Of a DNA stretch of 27,253 nt, positions 1-7,695 are shown in pieces; within the stretch, counting starts at the first letter, position 1, and each line of letters begins with the position of its first letter. The translations under genes and the position numbers were made by a program. The notes beneath the pieces are model-generated. The model was not told where the DNA came from and ran no database searches. It saw nothing but the letters and a program-made list of their open reading frames with translations. The DNA lies in contig JBKOWZ010000057.1 in NCBI GenBank assembly GCA_046724665.1, positions 1 to 27,253 of the forward strand, read 5' to 3'. Source of the DNA: Actinocrinis sp046724665. Lineage in GTDB: Bacteria > Actinomycetota > Actinomycetes > Streptomycetales > Catenulisporaceae.

Positions 1-161
1 CACGCCTCACCAGCATCAACATCCCCGCCGAAGCCATGGGCCGCCACGCCGTCCAACTCGCCATGAACCACCTCGCCGGCAACACCACCCCCTCCACCAC
101 CCTCCTCCCACCACAACTCACCATCCGAGAATCCAGCGCGCAGGTATCCGCCGCCGCTTGA
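1..161 (+). CDS. LacI-family transcriptional regulator, C-terminal fragment
   Basis: Only the last 52 codons are in the window; the first complete codon is at 3 and the TGA is at 159-161. The translation runs RLTSINIPAEAMGRHAVQLA and ends in LLPPQLTIRESSAQVSAAA. This matches the usual end of LacI/GalR repressors, where a 'P-x-E-x-M-G-x-x-A' helix is followed by a 'LxPxLxxRES' strand of the periplasmic-binding-protein-like effector domain. The DNA-binding half lies outside the window. The stop is 30 bp before the GH31 gene on the same strand, so the two are probably cotranscribed and the regulator probably responds to a sugar. It is a reasonable candidate to bind the two GAAGCGCTTC-centred palindromes at 10542 and 10775, but that link is inferred. 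Codons here are unusually rich in A and C (many ACC, CTC, CAC), like the 3' half of the HNH gene. Confidence 0.8.
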   Translation, partial: RLTSINIPAEAMGRHAVQLAMNHLAGNTTPSTTLLPPQLTIRESSAQVSAAA

Positions 162-191
162 GCATCCGGCACCGACGACGGAAGGTCCTCA

Positions 192-2222
192 ATGTCTGAC
201 GAAGCGCCGCTCGCCTCGCTCGCCCACGAAGCGGGTGAGTTCCGCAACGCTCCCGGCGGCCTGGAGTGGACCGGCCGCCAGGAACTGCTGCGGATCGAGG
301 CCTGGGGCCCGGACGCGCTGCGGGTGCGGTCGCACGTCGGCGGCCCGATCCTCGAAGGGCTGCCCGGCGCCCTGGTCGAGCGCGCTGCGGACGGCGACGG
401 CGCCGGACCGGCCGTGTCGATCGGTACCGACGAGGCCACCGTCGTCAACGGCGCGATCACCGCGACGGTCTCGCTGACCGGGCGTATCCGGTTCAGCCGT
501 ACGTCGGACGGCGAGGAGTTGCTGGCGGAGCAGGACGCGCATTTCTGGTGGCCCGGCCCGCGACTGCGTACCGCGCACGGCAACGGCTACGCCCGGCTCG
601 AGCAGCGGTTCGCGGCGTACGAGGGCGAGAAGTTGTACGGCCTCGGCCAGCACCAGCACGGCCTGTACGACCAGAAGGGCGCGGTCATCGAGCTGGTACA
701 GCGCAACTCAGAGGTCTCCATTCCGTTCCTGGTCTCCTCGCGTGGTTACGGGTTTTTGTGGAACAACCCCGCGATCGGCCGGGTCGAGCTGGCGGTGAAC
801 GGCACGCGCTGGGTCGCCGACAGCGCGCGGCAGCTGGACTACTGGATCACGGCCGGGACGCCCGCGCAGATCCAGCGCCGATACGCCGACGCCACCGGCC
901 ACGCCCCGGCGCTGCCCGAGTGGGCGGCCGGATTCTGGCAGTGCAAGCTGCGCTATCGGTCGCAGGAAGAGCTGATGACGGTCGCCCGCGAGTACCGGCG
1001 GCGAGAGATCCCGCTCGACGTCATCGTCGCGGACTTCTTCCACTGGACGCACCTGGGCGAGTGGCGCTTCGACCCGGCCGAGTGGCCCGACCCGCAGGCC
1101 GCGGTGAAGGAACTGGCCGAGTACGGCACGCGGCTGATGGTCTCGGTCTGGCCCTCGGTCAGCCCGCTGTCCGAATTCCACGCCGAGATGGAGCGCCGCG
1201 GCCTGTTCATCGGCACCGAGTTCGGCCCGGTCGCACACGCCGACTGGCCGGACAAGGGCATCGACAAGACGGTGCAGGTCGCCTTCTACGACGCGACCAA
1301 CCCGGCGGCGCGCGAATTCGTCTGGTCGAAGGTACGCGACAACTACCTCGCACTAGGCATCGAGGTGTTCTGGGCGGACGCGTGCGAACCCGAGCTGAAG
1401 CCCGGTTACCCGGCGAACCTGCGCTACCACGCGGGGCCGGGCCTGGAAGTCGGCAACGTCTACCCGCGCGAGAACTCCCGCATGTTCTTCGAGGGCATGC
1501 ACGCCGAGGGCAAGGCGGAGGTGGTCACCCTCAACCGCTCGGCCTGGGCCGGCTCGCAGCGCTACGGCGCGATCCTGTGGTCCGGAGACATCTTCACGGA
1601 CTTCGAGACGCTGCGTAAGCAGATCCCGGCCGGTCTCAACACGTCGCTGAGCGGAATCCCGTGGTGGAACACGGACATCGGCGGTTTCCACGGCGGCGAC
1701 CCGACGTCCCCCGAGTACCGCGAACTGATGGTGCGCTGGTTCCAGTTCGGCGCGTTCAGCCCGATCTTCCGCCTCCACGGCGTGCGCTACCCCGCGACGC
1801 CCTTCGGCCCGGACATGACCGGCGCGCCGAACGAGATCTGGTCCTACGGCGAACAGGCCGAGCAGATCATGGCGGAATATATCAGGATGCGGATACGCCT
1901 CAAGCCGTACATCCTCGACACGATGCGCGAGGCGCACGACAGCGGCCTGACGCCGATGCGCCCATACTTCGTGGAGTTCCCGGACGACCCGAAGGCATGG
2001 GAGATCGACATGGCGTACCTGTTCGGCCGCGACCTCCTCGTCGCCCCGGTACTAGAGGCAAACGCGCGCACGTGGGATGTGTACCTCCCCGCAGGTGCGG
2101 TGTGGACAGACGCCTGGACCGGCGACGAGTACGCAGGCGGCCAGACGGTCACGGTAGACGCGCCGCTTGAGCGCATCCCGCTGTTCCTGCGCGACGGGGC
2201 CACCCTGCCAGTGCGCCCGTGA
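192..2222 (+). CDS. GH31 alpha-glycosidase (alpha-xylosidase-like)
   Basis: This 676-residue protein has no signal peptide, so it should act in the cytoplasm on imported oligosaccharides. An N-terminal beta-sandwich region (about 1-230) precedes a GH31 barrel. The segment VIVADFFHWTHLGEWRFDP is the family's typical substrate-loop signature. The catalytic nucleophile is expected at D396 in FWADACEPE and the acid/base at D495 in WWNTDIGGF. The WxDAxEPE form of the nucleophile motif is the one seen in many bacterial alpha-xylosidases, whereas classic alpha-glucosidases carry WxDMNE. The C-terminal beta domain (from about 600) contains DLLVAPVLE and ends in PLFLRDGATLPVRP, which looks complete. 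The ATG has GGAAGG at 180-185, six bases upstream. It follows the LacI gene by 30 bp. Alpha-xylosidase is favoured over alpha-glucosidase because of the motif and the neighbouring GH42 and GH3 genes; the substrate is not proven. Confidence 0.9.
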   Translation: MSDEAPLASLAHEAGEFRNAPGGLEWTGRQELLRIEAWGPDALRVRSHVGGPILEGLPGALVERAADGDGAGPAVSIGTDEATVVNGAITATVSLTGRIRFSRTSDGEELLAEQDAHFWWPGPRLRTAHGNGYARLEQRFAAYEGEKLYGLGQHQHGLYDQKGAVIELVQRNSEVSIPFLVSSRGYGFLWNNPAIGRVELAVNGTRWVADSARQLDYWITAGTPAQIQRRYADATGHAPALPEWAAGFWQCKLRYRSQEELMTVAREYRRREIPLDVIVADFFHWTHLGEWRFDPAEWPDPQAAVKELAEYGTRLMVSVWPSVSPLSEFHAEMERRGLFIGTEFGPVAHADWPDKGIDKTVQVAFYDATNPAAREFVWSKVRDNYLALGIEVFWADACEPELKPGYPANLRYHAGPGLEVGNVYPRENSRMFFEGMHAEGKAEVVTLNRSAWAGSQRYGAILWSGDIFTDFETLRKQIPAGLNTSLSGIPWWNTDIGGFHGGDPTSPEYRELMVRWFQFGAFSPIFRLHGVRYPATPFGPDMTGAPNEIWSYGEQAEQIMAEYIRMRIRLKPYILDTMREAHDSGLTPMRPYFVEFPDDPKAWEIDMAYLFGRDLLVAPVLEANARTWDVYLPAGAVWTDAWTGDEYAGGQTVTVDAPLERIPLFLRDGATLPVRP

Positions 2223-2238
2223 GGCGCTGGCTGGCCGG

Positions 2239-2299
2239 CTAGCTAGGTTGCTAGCCGCCAGCCGCTAGCCGCAGCAGAGGGCTACTAGCTAGCTACTAG
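2239..2299. repeat. cluster of CTAG tetramers downstream of GH31
   Basis: Seven CTAG tetranucleotides fall in 61 bp, at 2239, 2243, 2251, 2265, 2285, 2289 and 2296. An eighth is at 2345. Several are embedded in overlapping GCTAGC/TAGCTA palindromes, so the stretch can fold or anneal on itself in many registers. CTAG is usually one of the rarest tetramers in bacterial genomes, and it is scarce in the coding sequence on either side. No function is assigned. It lies in the noncoding gap between the GH31 stop and the HNH gene. Confidence 0.6.
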
Positions 2300-2301
2300 C
2301 T

Positions 2302-2320
2302 ATGGCTGCCCCGCAGCCAT
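2302..2320 (+). terminator. hairpin after GH31, possible terminator
   Basis: ATGGCTGC (2302-2309) and GCAGCCAT (2313-2320) form a perfect 8-bp stem with a CCC loop. TAG/CTA can pair further out after two mismatches. There is no following T tract, so intrinsic termination is possible but not typical. It lies 80 bp after the GH31 stop. Confidence 0.35.
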
Positions 2321-2334
2321 GACTACATACGAAT

Positions 2335-2383
2335 ATATGACTTACTAGATTCCTCGTCATATGTCAGTCGGCGTCGATAGAAT
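2335..2383 (+). promoter_or_regulatory. putative promoter and inverted repeat of the HNH gene
   Basis: TAGAAT at 2378-2383 is a good -10 hexamer, 53 bp before the HNH start codon. No convincing -35 is present at the expected place. An inverted repeat, ATATGAC (2335-2341) and GTCATAT (2356-2362) with a 14-bp spacer, covers that position and could be an operator. The stretch is AT-rich for this genome. Confidence 0.35.
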
Positions 2384-2436
2384 TGGGGTGTTGGGGATGG
2401 CGCGTTGCCTGCGCTGATGTGACGAGGAGGCCCGTC

Positions 2437-4194
2437 ATGGGGTCGATTGAGGTGATTGAGCCTACTGCCGCGGCGAGTGCGGGGGAGGCGGCTGCGCGTG
2501 CGCATGCGGGTATGAGCGCGGGTGTGTCGGTCGCACGACTCGCCGAGGCGCCGCCGAACACAGGTGCGGGCACGAGTGGGCCGACCGCGCTGCGCACCGA
2601 GGCTCCGCCAAGCGCGCGTGCGGCTGCGCGTACGGATACTGATGCGTCTGCCGCACGGCTCGTCGGGGTGCCACCGAGCACGGGCACGAGTGTGCCGACC
2701 GCGCTGCTCGCCGGGGCGCTGCCAAGCGTGCGTGCGCACGCGGGTGCGGGCGCGGGTGCGGGTGTGTCGGTCGCGCGGCTCGCCGAGGTGCCGCCGGACG
2801 CGGGTGCACACGCGGGTGCGGGTGCGGACGTGTCGGTCGGGCTGCTGGCCGGGGCACCGCCGAGTACGGATGCGGATGCGCGTGTGGGTGCGGCCGCGGG
2901 TGTGGGTGCGGCTGCTGGTGCGGGTGTGGTTGCGGGTGTGCGTGTGGTGGGGGATGTGTTGGCGGCGCTGCTGGCCGGGGTGGTGCCGGATGGGGGTGTG
3001 CTCGGTGCGTTGGACGCGCTGGGGTACGGGGGCCTCTCGGCGGGGGGTCGGTTGGATGTGGTGGTCGCGTGGGAGCGGCTGGTGCGCCACGCGCACGCCG
3101 GCCTCTACCGCGCCCTCGCGGCCCTCGCCCGCACCGACACCAGCCGGCTTGGCCTGGCAGAGACCGAGGTGTGCGCCGCCCTCGCCTGGCCACCCAGCAC
3201 CGCGCAGGCCCGGCTCGCCGATGCGGACGCCCTCACCCGCGTCCTACCCGAGACCCTCGACCAGCTGACCGCGGGCCGCATCTCCCACGAACAAGCCCGC
3301 GCCCTGACCCAGCTGACCGCCGGACTCGACGACACCACCGCGCGCGCCGTCCAAGACCAGGTCCTGCCCCGCATGCCCGACCAGGCCCTCTCCCACACCC
3401 GCCAGGCGATCCGCCGCGCCGTCCTACGCACCGACCCCCACGCCGCCGTAACCCGCCACCAACACGAACGCACCCGCCGCCGCGCCGAACTACGCCCCGA
3501 GGACGACGCGATGGCCACCCTCAGCTTCTACCTCCCCGCCGAGAGCGCACAGGCCGCCTGGAACACCCTGACCACCCTCGCCCACCACACCCAACACCCC
3601 GGCGACACCCGCACCCTCGACCAACGCCGCGCCGACCTGCTGCCCGCCCTCCTCCAAACAGCCATCAACGGCAGCACCGGCGTGACAGCAGCCACCAGCA
3701 CCCTACGCGGCAACGCGCGCATCAACGTGGTCGTCGGCATCGACACCCTCCTCGGCCACAGCGAGGAGCCCGCCCACCTCGACGGCTACGGCCCCATCAC
3801 CGCCCACCACGCCCGACACATCGCCCACACCCCCGCCGCCCGCTGGCGCTACCTCCTCACCGCCCCCACCGGCACCCTGACCGCCACCACCCCCACCTAC
3901 ACCCCCCACACCGCCCTCAAACACCTGACCCAACTACGCCACACCACCTGCACCTTCCCCCACTGCCACATGCCCGCCACCCGCACCGACCTCGACCACA
4001 ACCACCCCTACCACCAAGGCGGACCCACCACCCCCCACAACCTCACCCCCCTCTGCCGCCACCACCACAACCACAAAACCCGCCACCACTGGACACTCCA
4101 CCGCCAAGGCGACACCACCACCTGGACCTCACAACACACCGGCCACACCTACACCACCACACCCACCCACTACCAACCCACACCCACCAACTAA
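2437..4194 (+). CDS. DUF222 / HNH endonuclease-domain protein (13E12-repeat type)
   Basis: This 585-residue protein has three parts. Residues 1-170 are Ala/Gly/Val-rich and repetitive. Residues 173-430 form a helical DUF222-like region, beginning DVLAALLAGVVPDGG and including the arm LTAGRISHEQARALTQLT. The C-terminal HNH nuclease motif starts near C505, with the HNH histidine at H521 in LDHNH and then GGPTTPHNLTPLCRHHHNHKT. Such proteins are multicopy in actinobacteria and presumably cut or nick DNA; their biology is poorly known. The ATG is chosen because GAGGAGG at 2424-2430 lies six bases upstream; an in-frame TTG at 2383 has no such support. Wobble use flips inside the gene: G/T-rich before about 3070 and overwhelmingly C afterwards. 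Its position between sugar-utilisation genes suggests insertion into the locus. Confidence 0.85.
   Translation: MGSIEVIEPTAAASAGEAAARAHAGMSAGVSVARLAEAPPNTGAGTSGPTALRTEAPPSARAAARTDTDASAARLVGVPPSTGTSVPTALLAGALPSVRAHAGAGAGAGVSVARLAEVPPDAGAHAGAGADVSVGLLAGAPPSTDADARVGAAAGVGAAAGAGVVAGVRVVGDVLAALLAGVVPDGGVLGALDALGYGGLSAGGRLDVVVAWERLVRHAHAGLYRALAALARTDTSRLGLAETEVCAALAWPPSTAQARLADADALTRVLPETLDQLTAGRISHEQARALTQLTAGLDDTTARAVQDQVLPRMPDQALSHTRQAIRRAVLRTDPHAAVTRHQHERTRRRAELRPEDDAMATLSFYLPAESAQAAWNTLTTLAHHTQHPGDTRTLDQRRADLLPALLQTAINGSTGVTAATSTLRGNARINVVVGIDTLLGHSEEPAHLDGYGPITAHHARHIAHTPAARWRYLLTAPTGTLTATTPTYTPHTALKHLTQLRHTTCTFPHCHMPATRTDLDHNHPYHQGGPTTPHNLTPLCRHHHNHKTRHHWTLHRQGDTTTWTSQHTGHTYTTTPTHYQPTPTN
2524..2991 (+). 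repeat. seven dispersed copies of a 36-bp coding repeat in the HNH gene
   Basis: Units begin at 2524, 2578, 2644, 2692, 2764, 2830 and 2956. Each encodes a 12-residue unit resembling V-S-V-A-R-L-A-G-A-P-P-S. Examples are VSVARLAEAPPN, VPTALLAGALPS and VSVARLAEVPPD. Spacers are short Ala/Gly/Thr runs, and all start-to-start distances are multiples of 6. The last unit, VLAALLAGVVPD, belongs to the ordinary DUF222 start. The upstream units therefore look like degenerate duplications of it. Confidence 0.7.
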
Positions 4195-4219
4195 CCCACC
4201 GACTGACCGACCCAGAATT

Positions 4220-6694
4220 TCACAGAACACTGACTTGCTTCGCAGAGTTCTGAATCTCCACAGTGCAGGTGTTGTGGTCAAGGACGAATATCAGGTCGCC
4301 TCGGCGCACCGCTTCGACTCCGGGCGGCAGGCCGGGGAGGACCGGTTGCACGTCTGCTTCGGCGCAGGCTAGGTGGAGCAGCTGTGCCAGCACGCGCTCT
4401 TCGGGGAGAGTCGCGACGTACCAGGCAGTTCCGGCGCCGTATGCGTGGCGCAGGATCGCCGGGATGCCAGTCAGCGGGCCGGATGTGATTTCGGCGAGTG
4501 GCTCCGCGCTGCTGATGCCATCGCCGTCGCCGCTACCGTCGCCACTGCCACTGCCACTGCTGATGCCATCGCCGCTACCGCTGCCACTGCCGCTGCTGAT
4601 GCCGTCGCGGCTAGCGCTGCCACTGCCAGCACCGATATCCCTTTCACCGCCGCCGTCACCGTCGCCGCTGCCGCTATCGTCACTGCCGATGCCGCCATCG
4701 CGGCTGTCGCTGGCGGTGCTGCTGCCGTCGCTGCCGTATCTGCTCTCATCGTTGCCGTAGCTTTCGCTGCTGCCGCGGCCACCGCCGTCCCTGTCGCTGC
4801 CGTCGGCGCCTATGGCGCCGACCTTGCCGTTGACGCTGACGCTGACCCTGACTCTGTCAATAGTCAGCCACTCAGCCCAGGACGCAGCGGTGAAGTCGCC
4901 GAACAGCTCGGAGCGCAGTTCGAGCGGCTCGCCGTCGGGTAGTGGCCAGTACTCCTCGACACGCAGGCCCAACAAGTCACGGAAGGGCGCCGGGTAGCCA
5001 CCGAGGCGGATGCGCTCGTCGGGGTCGGAGACTCCTGAGAACGGACCGAGTACCAGGCGGCCGCCTTGCCGCACGTAGTTGATCAGGTTAGCGGCTGCGG
5101 CGTCTGAGACCTGATACAGGTTCGGGGCGACGACGAGCTTGTACGTCCGCAGATCCGCTTCCGGGTGAGCGAAGTCAACCGTGACGTTCGCCCGCCACAG
5201 TGGCGTGTAGTACTCGCGAATCCGATCCAGGTAGCGGAATCCGCTGTGCGGTTGGTGGTCGAGTTCCACCGCACGCCACGAGTCCCAGTCCATCAGGATC
5301 GCGACGTCGGCGGATACGCGGGCACTGCGGGCGTCGGCGGGCACTCCTGCCTCTACGGCTCGGGAGTCGGCGGACAGGTCGCTGCCTGGTTCGCCGGGTC
5401 CCGGGGCTCCGACGGACTCGGGCGATCCGGAGGATCCGAGGGATCCGGAGCGTCCGACTCCAGAGCGTCCGACTCCAGAAAGCCCGGCTCCGGAGAGTCC
5501 GACTTCAGAGCGTCCGACGCCTCGTCCGGGCAGTCCGCTCAGTTCGGCGAGTTCCTTGCCCAGTTCGCAGATCTCGCGGAAAACCCGCGAGTCGGGGCCG
5601 GCGTGGGGAATCATCGCGCCGTGGGTACGCTCAGCCCCCTGCTTCGACGCTCGCCACTGGAAGTGCAGGATCCCGTCGGCGCCGCGCGCTAGGGCCTGCA
5701 TCGACCAGAGCCGGTTGAGGCCGGGGCGCTTCGGCGTCGCGACGTGCCGCCATCCGGCCGCTGCGGGCGACTGCTCCATGAGCAGCCAGGGCTTGCCGCC
5801 ACCGAGCGAGCGGGTCAGGTCCTGGGCCATCGCGCCGTCTCTCGCCGCGTCGGGATCGCTCGGGTCCGGATACGTGTCGAGCGAGACGAAGTCCTCCTCG
5901 GCTGCCCAGCGCCAGGAGTCCGTGCCCTTGTAGAAGCCCATGAAGTTCGTCGTGACCGGGATCGCCGGGTTGTGCGCACGTACGAGGTCGCGCTCCGTTG
6001 CGAAGCGTTCGAGCAGCACGTCGGAGGTGAAGCGCTGGTAGTCGAGGTCCTGCGTCGGGTTGATCACGTACTGGACCTGGCGCGGCGGGATCACTTCGGC
6101 CCAGTCGCTGTAGCGCTGCGACCAGAATGCCGTGCCCCACGCCTCGTTGAGGCCGTCCAGGTCCTTATACTTGGCCTGGAGCCAGGTGCGGAAGCGCTGA
6201 GCACAGGCCTCTTCGCAGTAGCACACCGTGCCGAACTCGTTGCCGATGTGCCACATGGTCACGGCCGGGTGATGCGCGTATCGGGCAGCGAGATCAGCAC
6301 TGATCTCGTCCGCGAACCGCCGATAGACCGGCGACGACGGGCAGTAGGAGTTGCGCGAGCCGTACGTGCGCACCGTGCCGTCCTGGTTGCGCGGGAGCGT
6401 CTGCGGCCAGCGGTGGCCCATCCACGGCGGCGGGGACGCGGTCGGGGTCGCCAGCGCGACGCCGATTCCGTTGGCGTGCAGCAGATCCAGTACCTCGTCG
6501 AGCCAGCCGAATTCGCGCGCGCCGGGGGTCGGCTCAAGCATCGCCCAGGAGAAGACCCCGACCGTGGCCAGGTTGACCCCGGCTTCGCGCATCAGCCGCA
6601 TGTCCTCGTGCCAGACCTCGCGCGGCCACTGCTCCGGGTTGTAGTCGCCGCCGAACAGGATGCGGCCGCGGGTGGCGTCTTCGAGCGATGGCAT
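4220..6694 (-). CDS. GH42 beta-galactosidase with low-complexity insertions
   Basis: This 824-residue cytoplasmic enzyme starts MPSLEDATRGRILFGGDYNPEQWP, the standard GH42 opening. In the barrel the acid/base is E153 (WHIGNEFG) and the nucleophile E307 (LLMEQSP). The Cys cluster of zinc-binding GH42 enzymes is present (YCPSS and CYCEEAC). The middle domain begins near residue 461 with VAILMDWDSW. Two insertions are abnormal for the family: a Gly/Ser/Pro-rich stretch at about 388-461 between barrel and middle domain, and a Gly/Ser/Asp-rich stretch at about 615-730. Without them the protein is close to the usual 650-700 residues. The C-terminus ends abruptly after FVLDHNTCTVEI and seems shorter than normal. 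The start is 14 bp after the upstream permease stop, so it is the last gene of the transporter operon. It should remove galactose from imported oligosaccharides. Confidence 0.9.
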   Translation of the reverse strand: MPSLEDATRGRILFGGDYNPEQWPREVWHEDMRLMREAGVNLATVGVFSWAMLEPTPGAREFGWLDEVLDLLHANGIGVALATPTASPPPWMGHRWPQTLPRNQDGTVRTYGSRNSYCPSSPVYRRFADEISADLAARYAHHPAVTMWHIGNEFGTVCYCEEACAQRFRTWLQAKYKDLDGLNEAWGTAFWSQRYSDWAEVIPPRQVQYVINPTQDLDYQRFTSDVLLERFATERDLVRAHNPAIPVTTNFMGFYKGTDSWRWAAEEDFVSLDTYPDPSDPDAARDGAMAQDLTRSLGGGKPWLLMEQSPAAAGWRHVATPKRPGLNRLWSMQALARGADGILHFQWRASKQGAERTHGAMIPHAGPDSRVFREICELGKELAELSGLPGRGVGRSEVGLSGAGLSGVGRSGVGRSGSLGSSGSPESVGAPGPGEPGSDLSADSRAVEAGVPADARSARVSADVAILMDWDSWRAVELDHQPHSGFRYLDRIREYYTPLWRANVTVDFAHPEADLRTYKLVVAPNLYQVSDAAAANLINYVRQGGRLVLGPFSGVSDPDERIRLGGYPAPFRDLLGLRVEEYWPLPDGEPLELRSELFGDFTAASWAEWLTIDRVRVSVSVNGKVGAIGADGSDRDGGGRGSSESYGNDESRYGSDGSSTASDSRDGGIGSDDSGSGDGDGGGERDIGAGSGSASRDGISSGSGSGSGDGISSGSGSGDGSGDGDGISSAEPLAEITSGPLTGIPAILRHAYGAGTAWYVATLPEERVLAQLLHLACAEADVQPVLPGLPPGVEAVRRGDLIFVLDHNTCTVEIQNSAKQVSVL
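4223..4252. terminator. hairpin between convergent HNH and GH42 genes
   Basis: CAGAACACTG (4223-4232) pairs with CAGAGTTCTG (4243-4252): nine base pairs with one A-A mismatch and a 10-nt loop. It lies inside the last GH42 codons and 28 bp past the HNH stop, so it could end transcription from either side. There is no T tract. It may instead mark the border of inserted DNA. Confidence 0.35.
4500..4850. repeat. microsatellite-like coding repeat in GH42 (second insertion)
   Basis: On the plus strand the stretch is built of short CTGCCACTGCCGCTACCG-like units. A CTGCTGATGCCATCGC-type unit recurs three times near 4508, 4557 and 4594. It encodes Gly-Ser-Asp runs such as SGSGSGDGISSGSG. It interrupts the middle/C-terminal region of GH42 between EWLTID and PLAEITSGPLTG, which are normally close together. 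In-frame slippage expansion is the likely origin. Confidence 0.65.
5325..5545. repeat. coding repeat in GH42 (first insertion)
   Basis: Overlapping 9- and 18-bp units (for example AGCGTCCGACTCCAGAGC twice around 5447-5480) and GGATCCG units encode VGRSGVGRSG-like and SGSPES-like runs. They lie between the GH42 barrel and its middle domain, where the family normally has a short linker. Confidence 0.6.
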
Positions 6695-6708
6695 ATTCGG
6701 CGACCCAC

Positions 6709-7683
6709 TCAACCCTTGATGGCTCCGGTAAGCATGCCTTTGGTGAAGTGCTTCTGGACGAAGGGATAGACCAGCACGATCGGGATGAAGGTGAGCACGA
6801 CCACGGCCATCGAGATCGCGTACGGTGAGGCGACCTGGTGCTGGACCGTGGCGCCCGCGCCGGCGGTGCTGGTGCCCGGCATCTTCGCGCCCAGGTTCAC
6901 GTACTCGTACAGCACGTAGGACAGCGGCCACTTGCCGTTGTCGAACGGCATATACAACAGCACGTTGAACCAGGAACCCCAGTAGCCGACCGCGTAGAAC
7001 AGCGTCATCACCGCGGTCACCGCCTTGGTGGTCGGCAGCACCACCGACCACAGGATCCGCCAGTCCCCCGCCCCGTCGATCCGCGCCGCGTCGATCAGAT
7101 CCCGCGTCGCGGCCTGGTAGAACCCCCGCATGATCAGGATGTTGAACACCGAGACCGCGCTTGGCAGGATCAGCGACCAGTACTGGTCATAGCCGTGCAG
7201 CTCGGAGACCACCAGGAACCCCGGGATGATCCCCCCGCTGAAGAACATCGTGAAGATCAACGCCATCAGGAAGAACCGGTGCCCCAGTGAACGGGACCGT
7301 GAGAGGCCGTACGCGCACAGGATGCTGACGGCCATCGACACCCCGGTCCCGATCACCGTGATCGCGAAACTGACCACCACCGCGCGCGTGACCACTCCGT
7401 TGGTGAAGATCTCCCGGTACGCCCCCAGACTCAACCCGTCCGGCACGATCACCAGGCTGCCGCCCGCACGCGTGATCGTGCCCTCATCCGAGAAACTCGT
7501 CAGCACGATCGCGTACAGCGGCAGCAGCACCACCAGCACCACCACCGTGAGCACCGTGGCCTTGCTGAACTGGCCCAGCAGCGTGGGCCGCTCCTCCCAC
7601 ACCGCACGCCCCCGCGCCCGCCGACGCGGGACACTGCCATCCACCGGCCTGCGACGCCCGAGGACCGTGTCGATCGTGCTCAC
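6709..7683 (-). CDS. ABC sugar transporter permease (LplC/YtcP type)
   Basis: This is an inner-membrane permease of the CUT1 family with about six transmembrane helices. The first is near TVLTVVVLVVLLPLYAIVLTS. The cytoplasmic EAA loop reads IDAARIDGAGDWRILWSVVLP, and the C-terminus YPFVQKHFTKGMLTGAIKG is typical of the LplC subgroup. It should form a heterodimer with the product of the preceding gene and take substrate from the lipoprotein encoded first in the operon. The GTG at 7683 is preferred because GGGG (7693-7690) lies six bases upstream. A GTG at 7695 directly abutting the upstream stop would add four residues. No ATP-binding subunit is encoded nearby; transporters of this class in actinobacteria often share a general ATPase of the MsiK type, which is assumed here. 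Confidence 0.9.
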   Translation of the reverse strand: MSTIDTVLGRRRPVDGSVPRRRARGRAVWEERPTLLGQFSKATVLTVVVLVVLLPLYAIVLTSFSDEGTITRAGGSLVIVPDGLSLGAYREIFTNGVVTRAVVVSFAITVIGTGVSMAVSILCAYGLSRSRSLGHRFFLMALIFTMFFSGGIIPGFLVVSELHGYDQYWSLILPSAVSVFNILIMRGFYQAATRDLIDAARIDGAGDWRILWSVVLPTTKAVTAVMTLFYAVGYWGSWFNVLLYMPFDNGKWPLSYVLYEYVNLGAKMPGTSTAGAGATVQHQVASPYAISMAVVVLTFIPIVLVYPFVQKHFTKGMLTGAIKG

Positions 7684-7695
7684 ATCACACCCCAC

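Noticed and set aside
2383..2436. TTG at 2383 as start of the HNH protein
   Set aside because: It has no ribosome site and overlaps the likely -10 hexamer. The ATG at 2437 has GAGGAGG at ideal distance.
2223..4260. Target-site duplication or terminal repeats around the HNH gene
   Set aside because: Only a 6-bp AGAATT match (2379 and 4214) was found on both sides, which is not significant.
4500..4850. CRISPR-like array
   Set aside because: Units are short, have no unique spacers of constant length and stay in frame within GH42; this is a coding microsatellite.
6695..7051. N-terminal extension of GH42 to 7051
   Set aside because: It overlaps the permease gene in another frame; the family start GRILFGGDYNPEQWP follows ATG 6694.
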